The notes under the pieces: model-generated | The model's input: only the letters and a program-made list of their open reading frames with translations | Databases searched by the model: none | Told to the model about the DNA's origin: nothing | Part shown: one piece after another, positions 35,084 to 44,016 of the stretch | Layout of the letters: each line of letters begins with the position of its first letter | Numbering within the stretch: position 1 is the first letter of the stretch | IMG/VR virus record: IMGVR_UViG_3300019752_000008 | Coordinates: 1-60,812 of that record | Direction: 5' to 3' (one strand) | From: a virus | Length of the DNA: 60,812 nucleotides | Made by a program: the position numbers and the translations under genes

Positions 35084-35092
35084 TTGCTATCC

Positions 35093-35635
35093 TTAATACT
35101 TAACTTTACTTACGAATAATTCCGCTATATCATACTCGTGCTTCGGTCTTATTCCTTTAAGTTCCATGTTTTCGCATATTCCACCATATAACATTTCTGA
35201 GTCTTGGAAGTCTTGTACTATTTTGTATGGTTTAGCTTTTCTTTTTCTATCTATGCCTGCATCTATGAAAGCTACTGCTAGAAGTTCAAGATTTACTACT
35301 TTATCTGTATTTGATACGTAGTCTATAAATTTCACTATAGATTTTTCTACTTTTGCTTCTATGGCTCTTAAATCTCTATAGTCTATCATATTTAAAATTC
35401 TATCTCTTCTTGACGTTAGTTTGTCTAAAATCTTTCTAAATTTAGAATATAGTTTATGATTTTTATTTTTGTGTAGTGTTCTTATTTCTCCACAAACATT
35501 TTTCTCATTTATTGCTACATGAAACACTGATATTCCTACATTTATAAACACTGTATCCATTATAAAGTCTTTTCTTGCTTTGTCTGACGGATGAGTTATT
35601 TTTGTTGGTTTTGTTATATTGTATGGTATGCACAT
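35093..35635 (-). CDS. Hypothetical protein, 180 aa
   Basis: A basic, largely helical protein with no Cys cluster or membrane segment. Unknown. Possibly a small regulator or structural factor of the early region. Confidence 0.55.
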   Translation of the reverse strand: MCIPYNITKPTKITHPSDKARKDFIMDTVFINVGISVFHVAINEKNVCGEIRTLHKNKNHKLYSKFRKILDKLTSRRDRILNMIDYRDLRAIEAKVEKSIVKFIDYVSNTDKVVNLELLAVAFIDAGIDRKRKAKPYKIVQDFQDSEMLYGGICENMELKGIRPKHEYDIAELFVSKVKY

Positions 35636-35636
35636 A

Positions 35637-35933
35637 TTATTTTTTCTCCCAATTGTTGCAAAAAAACGATTCCCCTAGTGTTAATGTCTGCATTTTAATT
35701 TCTAGTTCTATTTCTTCATATGGCATTTGATTAGCCCATTCTTCTTCATTTACCACTTCCCTTAGTTCTTCTATAGGACATTCCACTGTTCTTTGAAGCT
35801 TGCAACTATTGCAACTCATCCCTTCTATCTGTTGTTTTAAATAAAAAAGACTTTGTAGTGCATTTACATTATATTCGTCTTTTTCTTCTATGTACTTTAT
35901 ATTTTTTTCTATATCTTCATGTATTGCTTTCAT
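35637..35933 (-). CDS. Hypothetical acidic protein with Cys cluster, 98 aa
   Basis: SCNSC in the middle and CP and CNN nearer the end could form one zinc site. Otherwise Glu-rich helical. Unknown. Confidence 0.55.
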   Translation of the reverse strand: MKAIHEDIEKNIKYIEEKDEYNVNALQSLFYLKQQIEGMSCNSCKLQRTVECPIEELREVVNEEEWANQMPYEEIELEIKMQTLTLGESFFCNNWEKK

Positions 35934-35935
35934 AT

Positions 35936-36343
35936 CTACTCTTTAACCTCAAAAACAATTTCAAAGCCATTTCTTGCCATCTCTATGAAGTATTTACAAT
36001 CCATTACTATATTATATTCTTCGCCCCTTGTTCCATCCAATTGATATCTCATAAACACTAAATAATCTTCTCTATGTTCATGTTCTATATCGTCTGGATA
36101 AGGAATAATGCAAAATTTGTTTACTAGACTAAGAGAGTCAATGTGCTCTTGCAGTTCTTCTCGATCTTTACTTTTTTCAAGTTTACAATACTCTAACTCT
36201 TCTTTTGCTATACACTTCACAATGCCTATATCACCAAGCCTTACATTTTCAAACAACTTACAGTAAATCTTCCATCTCTCATCTTCTTTTATACATATCT
36301 CGTTTATATATTCAAGACCTTCTTTCATTTGTTTTAAATTCAT
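35936..36343 (-). CDS. Hypothetical acidic protein, 135 aa
   Basis: A Glu/Lys-rich helical N-terminal part, then a beta-prone end. It overlaps the upstream gene by four bases. Unknown. Confidence 0.55.
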   Translation of the reverse strand: MNLKQMKEGLEYINEICIKEDERWKIYCKLFENVRLGDIGIVKCIAKEELEYCKLEKSKDREELQEHIDSLSLVNKFCIIPYPDDIEHEHREDYLVFMRYQLDGTRGEEYNIVMDCKYFIEMARNGFEIVFEVKE

Positions 36344-36603
36344 ATCAAATACTCCGTATCTTCATCTTTTGATTCAATCACTTCTATACACATAAGTTGA
36401 TTTGCTCTACCATTTGGATCAATATCAAATTCGTATTTATTGTCATCTTCATCCCTTAGTACTATTTTGTTTGGTTCATAATATGCAGTACATTTTATCT
36501 TGCCAGTTTCAGTTTCTATGCCTACTTCAATCTTAGCCATTTCATAGTCTAGTTTTACTTTATCATTTTCTCTTACTGTATCGTAGTTTTTATCAAATAT
36601 CAT
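36340..36603 (-). CDS. Hypothetical beta-rich protein, 87 aa
   Basis: Repeated strand patterns (KIKCTAYYEPNKIVLRDEDD) suggest a small barrel. Strongly acidic. Unknown. Confidence 0.55.
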   Translation of the reverse strand: MIFDKNYDTVRENDKVKLDYEMAKIEVGIETETGKIKCTAYYEPNKIVLRDEDDNKYEFDIDPNGRANQLMCIEVIESKDEDTEYLI

Positions 36604-36854
36604 TATATTCTCCCCATTAATTCAATCCAAAATTCTCTTGTATCGCACAAAATATAACTTTCGCATAAGCCATGTACATGTATATCTTCATCTATTACTT
36701 TAAAGCTAAGTTCTACTTCCTGATTGCTTGTAAAATGACCGTCAAAAATCACTTGCATTGTATTTTCTTCTATATTATAATCATACGCTAAATCATACGG
36801 GTCAATTTCATTTTCTATAAATCTTGTTATCTTTTCTATCTCTTCTTTATTCAT
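36603..36854 (-). CDS. Hypothetical acidic protein, 83 aa
   Basis: The start is the ATG at 36854, overlapping the stop of the zinc-ribbon gene. Asp/Glu-rich with strands. Unknown. Confidence 0.55.
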   Translation of the reverse strand: MNKEEIEKITRFIENEIDPYDLAYDYNIEENTMQVIFDGHFTSNQEVELSFKVIDEDIHVHGLCESYILCDTREFWIELMGRI

Positions 36855-36994
36855 TATCTCTTCTCTTCTTTTTCGCATTTGTCTGTAGCTTTTACTAGAC
36901 CTTTTGGTTGGTCTGGGTTTGTGCATATGTAGTTGTTTCCTATGTCTTTTTGTTTTGGTATCATTGAGCTTTTACAGTTTATACATTTTGTCAT
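36854..36994 (-). CDS. Zinc-ribbon miniprotein, 46 aa
   Basis: ATG at 36994, one base after the upstream TAG. C4/C7, C24 and C40 give a four-Cys site. A rubredoxin-like or ribbon fold is likely; target unknown. Confidence 0.6.
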   Translation of the reverse strand: MTKCINCKSSMIPKQKDIGNNYICTNPDQPKGLVKATDKCEKEEKR

Positions 36995-36995
36995 A

Positions 36996-37580
36996 CTATA
37001 TTCTTTCTAGTTCTATATAGGCTATATATTCGTTTCTTTCAATATCAAATTGCTTAAAGAATATTTTAAACAGTCCTATTCCCCATACTTTCATGATATC
37101 TTCAGTTGATAAACAATCTGCTTGCATTATCTTTATATCTTTTATTTTATATTTAAACCTGCTTGGTTTAAAAGTCATTGATTCTTTAGTATTCCAAATA
37201 AAATCATCCCTAGAGAAAGATTCACCGCTATCGAAGTAAACTAGCCCTTCTTCGTCAAAATCACAATCTATTAAAACATTGCCTTTTATCTCTACGTATT
37301 CTTCTTGCAAATACACAATATCATCCATCTGATAAGGCAACCCGATATACTCTAAAAACTCTTCCTTAGTGAAGTCTTGCCAACCACCACCCTCTTCCCT
37401 GATGCAATGATTACTTTTCTTATACCAATCATTTTCTGGCTCTATTCTTATAGCTTGTTCGCTTCTATCTCTGTAGTATTTGCAAGGATGTTCTATCTTC
37501 TCAATAAAAGCCATAGCACCATTTGTTATTAGTTCGTGTGTGGCTTTATTTACTTTTAGTGGTTTTGTATTATCGTTCAT
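36996..37580 (-). CDS. ASCH-like phage protein, paralogue 1
   Basis: A 194-residue protein. The order of a GAMAF...I strand, then IVYLQEEY, then SRFKYKIKDIKI and an ImkvWGIG-like end follows a widespread ASCH-related phage family in which the pattern is LW-VRE-W ... SR-L-I-V-R-dI ... GI. The biochemical role is unknown; ASCH domains bind RNA or modified nucleosides. A paralogue lies at 38718-39314. Confidence 0.6.
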   Translation of the reverse strand: MNDNTKPLKVNKATHELITNGAMAFIEKIEHPCKYYRDRSEQAIRIEPENDWYKKSNHCIREEGGGWQDFTKEEFLEYIGLPYQMDDIVYLQEEYVEIKGNVLIDCDFDEEGLVYFDSGESFSRDDFIWNTKESMTFKPSRFKYKIKDIKIMQADCLSTEDIMKVWGIGLFKIFFKQFDIERNEYIAYIELERI

Positions 37581-37947
37581 TTGTTTTTGCCTCGTACTGC
37601 ACTATTCCGCTTTTGTAACAACCTAGTCTTTCATTGAATTGTAAGATATTCCAAACAAAGTTGCTTTCTCTTTTTAATCCCCATTTTAGTTTATCCATTC
37701 TTCCAATCATTGACCAATAATCATTTTCTAATTCAAATACTTCTTTTGGGTTAAATCTATCACAGCTTATTGCATTACATAAAGGGAAGCATTTTAAATT
37801 TAATAATTTTTTATTTTCTCGACATTCATTCCATTCAACATTATCGTAATCTCCAAAATCTCTAAAATAATTAGAACAAGCTGAACATACCTTTTTATAC
37901 CATTTTGTTATTTTTATTTCATGTATTGGTTCTAAACTATTATCCAT
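37570..37947 (-). CDS. Cys-rich hypothetical protein, 125 aa
   Basis: CSAC near residue 20 with several later Cys (C, C, C, C within about 45 residues) suggests a metal site. Its end overlaps the ASCH-like gene. Unknown. Confidence 0.55.
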   Translation of the reverse strand: MDNSLEPIHEIKITKWYKKVCSACSNYFRDFGDYDNVEWNECRENKKLLNLKCFPLCNAISCDRFNPKEVFELENDYWSMIGRMDKLKWGLKRESNFVWNILQFNERLGCYKSGIVQYEAKTNER

Positions 37948-38035
37948 GTTTTATCCTTTGATGTATTATTGTAGCTATATGAGCTATTATTAGTTCTATT
38001 ATCAGTACTATTCCTAGTGCTGTTTCTAGTATCAT
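37940..38035 (-). CDS. 31-residue membrane protein
   Basis: ATG at 38035 with AGGT nine bases upstream; the TAA overlaps the next start. Residues 3-24 are a membrane helix and the tail is basic. Probably a real tiny membrane peptide. Confidence 0.5.
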   Translation of the reverse strand: MILETALGIVLIIELIIAHIATIIHQRIKHG

Positions 38036-38397
38036 TTTTGTATACCTGTTATTTTTATGTTGTAGTCTTCTATATCGTTTCTTTTTACTTCGCACCACAT
38101 TTTACTATTAAAATCTACTATTATTCTAAACTGATTGTGTTCTCTATTGTATATGCACACTCCCTTGGTTGTTTTACTCCCGCCTCTTCCATCTTCCTGA
38201 AGAGATGCAAATATTGGATTGTTTTCACTGTCTATCATATCATTAAAGTGTATTGACCTTGTTTCAGGTTCACATTCTATCCATAGGTCGCCTTTAAGCA
38301 GATATAGCATATCTCCTATCCATTTTATACTGTTGCTTATTACGTACTTTTCTGAGTATACGTGCTTTGCTCTGTGCAGTTCTTTATTAATAATCAT
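38032..38397 (-). CDS. Hypothetical protein, 121 aa
   Basis: A basic beta-rich protein with Trp residues spaced through the sequence. It overlaps the upstream gene by 11 nt. Unknown. Confidence 0.55.
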   Translation of the reverse strand: MIINKELHRAKHVYSEKYVISNSIKWIGDMLYLLKGDLWIECEPETRSIHFNDMIDSENNPIFASLQEDGRGGSKTTKGVCIYNREHNQFRIIVDFNSKMWCEVKRNDIEDYNIKITGIQK

Positions 38398-38716
38398 TTA
38401 ACATCTCCTTTACTTTTTTTACTATATTCTTGTCATGCTCTTTAGGCATTGATCTTTTAGATTTATATACTGGCTTAATTAGTCCTGTCGTATCTGTTCT
38501 TGTATCATTATAACTAACTGCGTGTATTGCACCTATAGTTACGTGCTTAAAGTTTGGAGGTATTTTATCTAGCTCACATATTACTTTATGTTGAAATGCT
38601 TGTTTTATTCTTAAGTTTTTCTCATCCAAGTATGTCTTTAAATCCTCTAATTTAGTTGCTATAATATTATATGTTCCCATATCTGTTGCTACGTTGTATT
38701 TTTTAAACTTTGCCAT
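38387..38716 (-). CDS. Hypothetical basic protein, 109 aa
   Basis: Strand-rich N-terminus and a Lys-rich end. Unknown. Confidence 0.55.
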   Translation of the reverse strand: MAKFKKYNVATDMGTYNIIATKLEDLKTYLDEKNLRIKQAFQHKVICELDKIPPNFKHVTIGAIHAVSYNDTRTDTTGLIKPVYKSKRSMPKEHDKNIVKKVKEMLNDY

Positions 38717-38717
38717 C

Positions 38718-39314
38718 TTATTCTCCTATTGTTCCACATGGAACATTTGTTTTTACTTCTATTAAAAATATGTAGTCGTTATCATCGTATGTTCTGTTTA
38801 TGTTTTGTTCTTCTAATTGGGTGTTGTAATATTTATAGAACATTAATCCATTATTAAATAAAAATTCTTTAGGTATAATATCTCCTACAATTCTCCATGA
38901 TTCTTTTGCTGTTATGTCACGTACTCTAACAACACGAACATCTATACACTCACTTAAAGAGTATCTGCTTTGTTCTTTTGTCATTTTTGAAGCTGATTGA
39001 TAGATTTCATCTTTAAAGTGTTCATTATTATCTCCTTTATATATTATACTGTACACTTTACCTGATGGATAAGTTACCTCTAAAAACTCTTCTTTTACAT
39101 ATATATCTTTATCGCCTTTATCTATTGGAAATTTAACCTGTGCAGTACTATTGTCTCTCTTATCTATAAACCAACCGCAATAATCATCTATATCGTAATC
39201 TATAAAATCCAACTTCATCCCGTCTGGAATACATATAGGAACTACAAACATCGTTGCACCATTTTCTAGTGCTTCTATTTGTATTGGTGTAAATTCTATG
39301 CTTTTTTTTTTCAT
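38718..39314 (-). CDS. ASCH-like phage protein, paralogue 2
   Basis: A 198-residue protein. An IQIEALENGATMFV strand region, DIYVKEEFLE, then SRYSLSECIDVRVVRVRDI and a GDIIPKE end follow the same pattern as the paralogue at 36996-37580 and the phage ASCH-related family. A parS-like palindrome (38730-38745) lies in its last codons (NVPCGT). Confidence 0.65.
   Translation of the reverse strand: MKKKSIEFTPIQIEALENGATMFVVPICIPDGMKLDFIDYDIDDYCGWFIDKRDNSTAQVKFPIDKGDKDIYVKEEFLEVTYPSGKVYSIIYKGDNNEHFKDEIYQSASKMTKEQSRYSLSECIDVRVVRVRDITAKESWRIVGDIIPKEFLFNNGLMFYKYYNTQLEEQNINRTYDDNDYIFLIEVKTNVPCGTIGE
38730..38745. promoter_or_regulatory. parS-like site TGTTCCACATGGAACA
   Basis: Perfect seven-base arms in the same group as 12491-12506. 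It lies at the 3' end of a gene and encodes VPCGT. Confidence 0.4.
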
Positions 39315-39324
39315 GTGTTATCCT

Positions 39325-39513
39325 TTAATAATTTTCTGCAATATATTCTGCAACTTGTTTAAAACTTCTGTCTTTTAGTTTTTCGTATCTTAAATGATTA
39401 TATACAGTAACTACATTTATTAATGATTCTGTTGCTATCTGATAAGCATCCATCTCTTTGCCGTTGTATTTTTTCCTTAAATATTTTTCTATTCTAGTTG
39501 CCTGACACATCAC
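39325..39513 (-). CDS. Small helix-turn-helix-like protein, 62 aa
   Basis: The pattern of a first helix, then YQIATESLINVVTVYNHLRYEKL, is that of a short helix-turn-helix regulator. The stop is 11 bases before the ASCH-like gene. Confidence 0.55.
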   Translation of the reverse strand: MMCQATRIEKYLRKKYNGKEMDAYQIATESLINVVTVYNHLRYEKLKDRSFKQVAEYIAENY

Positions 39514-40280
39514 ATCTCACCGCATTCCACTAGTTTTCCATCTTCTAGCTTATACCAAGCATTTTCTTTTATATTTTTTCCATCAACAAAAGCACTTGCA
39601 AAATCTATAATATTCAAGTTATTGTCTCTTTCTATTAGTGTTATTACTGTTCCTATCTTTGCTTTTACTATACTTTTATTTTCAGCAACTACTATACTGT
39701 TATTCCCTGATGATATTTTTGCATTATATCCTGATGATATTGTTGCATAATCTTCTGATGATATTTTTGCATTATATCCTGATGATATTTTTGCATTATA
39801 TCCTGATGATATTGTTGCATTATATCCTGATGATATTGAGTCTTTTAAATTGTTTTTTATCCATTTTTTCAAATTTAACACACTTAACTTCAAATCAAAA
39901 TTAAATTTAACATTCATACTTGTATCAAAATCGAAAATGTCAAACTTATCCCACAATCTCATATCATCTTTATTTTTCAATTTATTAATATCTTCTTTAT
40001 AAAAATACTTATCATTGTAAAGTTTTCCGAAATCAAAATCATTTTTTAAATCTTCAATATTTACATATCCAATATTTTTCATCTCATTGTCTCCGACTTT
40101 CATCCCTACTTCTTCAAGAAATGCTACAACGTAAGATATATATTTAGGGTTTATATTTCCGTTTCCTTTGCCTTTTATTTGTTGATTTTCTTCCATTGTG
40201 CAATGTGGCACATTATCCTTGTCTCTTAAAGAATATATATCAGTTTCTGTCCCAAAATATGAGGCTACACAATGTCTCAT
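39510..40280 (-). CDS. PcfJ-like domain protein with beta repeats, C-terminal part
   Basis: The frame starts in translation at MRHCVASYFG, but is open further upstream to about 40,390. MRHCVASY, then IYSLRD and a KGKGN segment match the PcfJ-like family core. The C-terminal part carries a repeated SSGYNAKI octapeptide. The missing N-terminus is the frame at 40378-40638, one base out of register across an A8 run, so an intact gene would span 40638-39510 (about 375 residues). Confidence 0.65.
   Translation of the reverse strand: MRHCVASYFGTETDIYSLRDKDNVPHCTMEENQQIKGKGNGNINPKYISYVVAFLEEVGMKVGDNEMKNIGYVNIEDLKNDFDFGKLYNDKYFYKEDINKLKNKDDMRLWDKFDIFDFDTSMNVKFNFDLKLSVLNLKKWIKNNLKDSISSGYNATISSGYNAKISSGYNAKISSEDYATISSGYNAKISSGNNSIVVAENKSIVKAKIGTVITLIERDNNLNIIDFASAFVDGKNIKENAWYKLEDGKLVECGEM
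39705..39840 (-). repeat. 24-bp tandem repeat, about 5.7 copies
   Basis: A TCCTGATGATATT.TTGCAT unit, 24 bp, repeats inside the PcfJ-like gene and encodes SSGYNAKI-type octapeptides. Repeat number can change without altering frame. Confidence 0.85.
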
Positions 40281-40377
40281 TAAAAACCCTTCTCTCTTAA
40301 ACGCATTTTCTCCGACTAGTTTAACAATTTTGAAACCATCTTTGAAATCTTTTATTATTTCAATATCTGATTCAGTC

Positions 40378-40638
40378 TCACTTATTTTGATTCCTTTTTT
40401 TTATTAAAGATTTGTTCCATTTTTCTGTATTCTTTTTTGCTTCGCTATAAGACATTTTTTTAAGTCTTTTTGGAGCATCTTCTGAAATAAGATAATCAAT
40501 GATATGCTCTATTTCTGTTTGATTTTCTAAATTTTTTGTTCCATATTTACCTATGTAATTCTTTAAATTAGTGTTAATCCATTTTAACACTTCCTCTCTT
40601 GCACTTAAATGTTTTGCATACCCTATATATTTGTCCAT
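40378..40638 (-). CDS. PcfJ-like gene, N-terminal part before frameshift
   Basis: AGGAG ribosome site before the ATG at 40638. 86 residues, basic and helical, ending after an AAAAAAAA run (40395-40402). Skipping one A joins it to the frame of 39510-40280. On its own it has no recognised domain. Confidence 0.6.
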   Translation of the reverse strand: MDKYIGYAKHLSAREEVLKWINTNLKNYIGKYGTKNLENQTEIEHIIDYLISEDAPKRLKKMSYSEAKKNTEKWNKSLIKKRNQNK

Positions 40639-40953
40639 TTTATTCTCCTATTTTTTTAAATTCACACAAAACTACCTATTCCTTTATCGAATATCTACGG
40701 ATTAAACATTCGCTATATAAATTAAATAATAATATATAACATCAAAGTTATAATTCAGACTATAGGGCTAGGATACTTTACCTTTCTTCTCCTATAGAAT
40801 ATGATTCTAGGCAGTTCTCTATGAACTTGTGATAAAAGTATGACGTATTTAAACTTAAATTTGTATTAATTTTATTAGTACATTGTATTTAATTTGTATT
40901 TAAGCAATATTTATTTATACTTCTTTTATAACTTTACAAAGGAGGTTTACTTT
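40639..40953. promoter_or_regulatory. Divergent control region
   Basis: A 315-bp gap between divergent operons, very A/T-rich. It holds a 21-bp dyad (TGTATTAAT...ATTAGTACA, 40860-40881), two ATTTGTATT direct repeats, and candidate A/T-rich -10 sites on both strands, but no consensus promoter. The ribbon-helix-helix protein encoded next is a plausible binder. Confidence 0.5.
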
Positions 40954-41118
40954 ATGTCAAATATGACTACTATTACTATACGGATAGATAAGGAAATTAA
41001 AGAGAAGATTGAAAAAGCTTGTAAGATTGACAGTGGCAACACTTTAACAAGATTTATGACTATTGCTTCATCTGAAAAAGCAGATGAGTTTATTAAAAAA
41101 GAAGAGAAAGGAAAATAG
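40954..41118 (+). CDS. Ribbon-helix-helix regulator, 54 aa
   Basis: The start is the ATG at 40954 with AAAGGAGG. The TTITIRIDKEIKEKIE start is typical of Arc/CopG/MetJ-type strands followed by a helix. It is the first gene of the recombination operon and probably regulates the region upstream of itself. Confidence 0.75.
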   Translation: MSNMTTITIRIDKEIKEKIEKACKIDSGNTLTRFMTIASSEKADEFIKKEEKGK

Positions 41119-42489
41119 ATGAGTAAAGAACTAACAACTGTAGAAAACGAAACTGGTGTGTTGGATTCAATACAAAACCTAGATAGTCTTAGTGCTATTA
41201 TAGAAAAAGAAAAAGATATTAAAGCAAGTGCTTCTGTATATCTCAATGGTGATGAATTCAATTTTATCGTAACAGAAAATAATGCAAGTGACGCAACAAC
41301 TAAGATTGCAGATATTAATAAGACTAAAAAGTCTTTTAAAGAGATGATTAAGCCTATCATAGATAAAGAATCTTCTGATATTCAGAAAGTGGAAAGTTTA
41401 GCAAAAGATATTGTTGATATGATGACCGCTAAATACAACAATAGAAAAGATGAGATATCGCAAGCACTTGAAAAAACTTTTATTGCACGTGAGAATTGGA
41501 TAAAAGAATATTTTATAAAACTAATAAGCAAGTGTATTATAGATATTGATATTAAATCTTTTGAGTCTTGTTGTAAAGCAAACAGAAACAAAACAACTTG
41601 GAAACTAAATGCAGATGGCACACCAAATAAAACTGCACTTGATAAAATAACAGCAGAGTTTGACACTATTGCCAATCCTTTGATTGAAGCAAAACTTGAG
41701 AAAGATAGAAAGGATGAAGAGTTAAGAGTTTTAAACGAGCAGAAACAAAAAGAAGAATTATTTTTATATAATCAACTTAAAGACATCAAGACTAGCGGGA
41801 CTGATGATGAGTTAAACAATTCTCTTGAAAAACTTAAGGATATTGACTCTAATATTGATACTTTATATACTTCTATTGCTACAGAAGCCAAAAGACAAGT
41901 TTCAAACATAATGGCTTTTGTAAACAATGGTCTTGAAACTAATAAAAAACACAGAGAAGATGTTGCTAGAAAAGAGGAAGAGTTAAGATTGAAAGAAGAG
42001 GAAAAGATTAAAGAGCAATTTGAGCCACGTTGGACTGAAAACAAAATCAGAAGTATTTTTGAAAAGCCTTATGGTCAAATGAATTTGTCTCTCGAAGATG
42101 CAGGTATGCACATGGACACAATCTCTAGCTATAACTTTGAACAGTTTGGAGACTTAAAGCAATTTGCTATAAATATTGCTAATCGTCAGATTTCTATTCT
42201 TGATAAGATTAGATATGCTATTGAAAAAAGACTTGAAAGTGAAGGTGAAAAAACTCCTGCACCAAAAACGGATGAGGGATATACTATATATAATATTCTA
42301 GTTACTTTAAAAGGTAATGAATTTGTAAATAGTCAATATATTGCAGCCCTTGAAAGTTCTACTAATATTTTATCATTAAAAATCAAAGACCCATATGGAA
42401 TAGATGAAGAGCAAGTTAAAACTCTAGCTAGAAACAAAATACTTAGTGATAGATGTGATGATGCTATTGAAAGTATTGAGGTTATTTAG
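41119..42489 (+). CDS. DUF1351-like protein, 456 aa
   Basis: A Lys/Glu-rich, largely coiled-coil protein. The N-terminal region (KKSFKEMIKPIIDKE near residue 80) and overall pattern match the DUF1351 group, found beside phage recombination genes. It follows the regulator without a gap. Function unknown; a recombination or DNA-end accessory role is suggested by context. Confidence 0.65.
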   Translation: MSKELTTVENETGVLDSIQNLDSLSAIIEKEKDIKASASVYLNGDEFNFIVTENNASDATTKIADINKTKKSFKEMIKPIIDKESSDIQKVESLAKDIVDMMTAKYNNRKDEISQALEKTFIARENWIKEYFIKLISKCIIDIDIKSFESCCKANRNKTTWKLNADGTPNKTALDKITAEFDTIANPLIEAKLEKDRKDEELRVLNEQKQKEELFLYNQLKDIKTSGTDDELNNSLEKLKDIDSNIDTLYTSIATEAKRQVSNIMAFVNNGLETNKKHREDVARKEEELRLKEEEKIKEQFEPRWTENKIRSIFEKPYGQMNLSLEDAGMHMDTISSYNFEQFGDLKQFAINIANRQISILDKIRYAIEKRLESEGEKTPAPKTDEGYTIYNILVTLKGNEFVNSQYIAALESSTNILSLKIKDPYGIDEEQVKTLARNKILSDRCDDAIESIEVI

Positions 42490-42894
42490 ATGAAGGATTA
42501 TGCTATATGGGATGAAGACCATAAGAAATGGATTGATTTGTCTAAAAATCAAATAGTTTTAAACTTGTGTAATGGCGGTCTTAAAGGTCTTTTTGGTGGT
42601 GATGGATATATGTCTTCTTGGAAGCTGTTCGAAGGCATAGGACTGAAAGATATAAACGATAAGCCTATATATGCTGATAGTAGTATTTTTGAGTTTGATT
42701 ATTTTGGAGATATTTTAACTGGATATTTTACATATGATAAAAAGTACCTATCTTTTCTTATTAGAATATTAACAATAGGTGAGTGTGCAGTAATGAGTTT
42801 CGCAGATAAAGTCTGGAATAATTCAATTAAAAATTTTAAAATCATAGACACTATACAAGAAAATAGTATGGGTCTTATAAAGGATAATATATGA
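42490..42894 (+). CDS. YopX-like protein, 134 aa
   Basis: The pattern of W/K-rich N-terminus, IGLKDINDKPIYADS in the middle and an FKIIDTIQEN end matches the YopX family, whose role is unknown. It lies in the recombination operon and overlaps the next gene by four bases. Confidence 0.7.
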   Translation: MKDYAIWDEDHKKWIDLSKNQIVLNLCNGGLKGLFGGDGYMSSWKLFEGIGLKDINDKPIYADSSIFEFDYFGDILTGYFTYDKKYLSFLIRILTIGECAVMSFADKVWNNSIKNFKIIDTIQENSMGLIKDNI

Positions 42895-43082
42895 CAGCAA
42901 GAGAGTTAATAAAAGAACTTATTAGTCTAAAAGATATAGATAAGGAAATAAAACTTTACAGCTTAATTGATACTGAAAATATTGATAAAGATGTGTCACA
43001 ATTTGAATTTGTAAGTGATAGCATTGACGAAATTGACGAAGTTGATGAGCAAGGCGTTATTTATATTGTAGGGAGTTATTGA
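42891..43082 (+). CDS. Small acidic protein, 63 aa
   Basis: Overlaps the YopX-like gene by 4 nt. Rich in Asp, Glu and Ile; possibly a helix with an acidic tail. Unknown. Confidence 0.55.
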   Translation: MTARELIKELISLKDIDKEIKLYSLIDTENIDKDVSQFEFVSDSIDEIDEVDEQGVIYIVGSY

Positions 43083-43083
43083 T

Positions 43084-44016
43084 ATGATGACTATAACAGA
43101 TGATGACCTAAATGAAGTAAATATGTTTTCAAATGGGGATTTGGAGCAGATATCAGAGCATGAAGAAAAACATGATAATTTATTTGATGAATCTGATATT
43201 ATAAACACTAAAGATGCAAAAGAAGGTATTTTTTACGATATGCTAAATAGTGACTATCATGAGGCAGATGGTATTAGCTCAACGCAGTTTAAAGATTTAG
43301 ACTTGAGTGTTGCTGTTTTTGACAACAGACGATATTTTCAAACTACCAAAGGTTGCTTCAATATCGGGGATTGCAACCATGTCTTTCTTTTGGAGCCACA
43401 TAAAAAACATATCTTTATTGAATCTACTACTGCTACTTTTGATACAAAAGCCACTAAGCAGATGATAGGGGACAATCCAGACAATGTAATTGTTCCACAA
43501 GGAACACTAGAGGTTGCAGATGAAAGAGCTAAAAAAGTTAAACTTATTTTTGGAAAGTATTTAAATAGTTCAAAAATGGAGGTTAGTATTTTAGTATATT
43601 GTGAAGAAACTCAAATGTATCATAAGTGCAGAACTGATATCTGGATGCAAGAGCAAGGGATAATCTTAGACTATAAAACTTCTAAAGAAGATACTCCTGT
43701 TGGATTCATAAATACTATTGAAAAATATGACTATGATTTATCTGCTGCATGGTATATAGATACTGTAAATATGGCTATAGAAAAGTTTAAACTTCCTTTT
43801 CCTAAAGTTACTCAGTTTGGTTGGATAGTTAGCCCAAATATTGCACCCCATAAGCCTTATGGTGTTTTTTGTAGTGATGAACTTGCAGAAAATGGTCGTG
43901 CCAAATACGCTAATCTTTTAGATAAACTAATGTCTGTTAGACGTGGTGAAGAAGAAAATTTATTCAAAACTGCATTTAGTAGAGAATATATAAACGATCT
44001 TAATAAGGATTTTTAG
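43084..44016 (+). CDS. RecE-like PD-(D/E)XK exonuclease
   Basis: A 310-residue protein. GDCNHVFLLEP (H99), E166 with D185 (CRTDIW) and the D196-Y-K198 motif give the nuclease site of the DUF3799/RecE-type family. It would resect DNA ends so that the ERF protein encoded next can anneal strands. A parS-like site lies at 43491-43506 inside it. ATG at 43084. Confidence 0.82.
   Translation: MMTITDDDLNEVNMFSNGDLEQISEHEEKHDNLFDESDIINTKDAKEGIFYDMLNSDYHEADGISSTQFKDLDLSVAVFDNRRYFQTTKGCFNIGDCNHVFLLEPHKKHIFIESTTATFDTKATKQMIGDNPDNVIVPQGTLEVADERAKKVKLIFGKYLNSSKMEVSILVYCEETQMYHKCRTDIWMQEQGIILDYKTSKEDTPVGFINTIEKYDYDLSAAWYIDTVNMAIEKFKLPFPKVTQFGWIVSPNIAPHKPYGVFCSDELAENGRAKYANLLDKLMSVRRGEEENLFKTAFSREYINDLNKDF
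43491..43506. promoter_or_regulatory. parS-like site TGTTCCACAAGGAACA
   Basis: Seven-base arms with an AA centre, encoding VPQGT in the exonuclease. Weakest case for function in the group because coding may explain it. Confidence 0.3.

Noticed and set aside
39705-39840. Regular 24-bp repeats that resemble a CRISPR array
   Set aside because: The units are contiguous, without unique spacers, and encode in-frame octapeptides.
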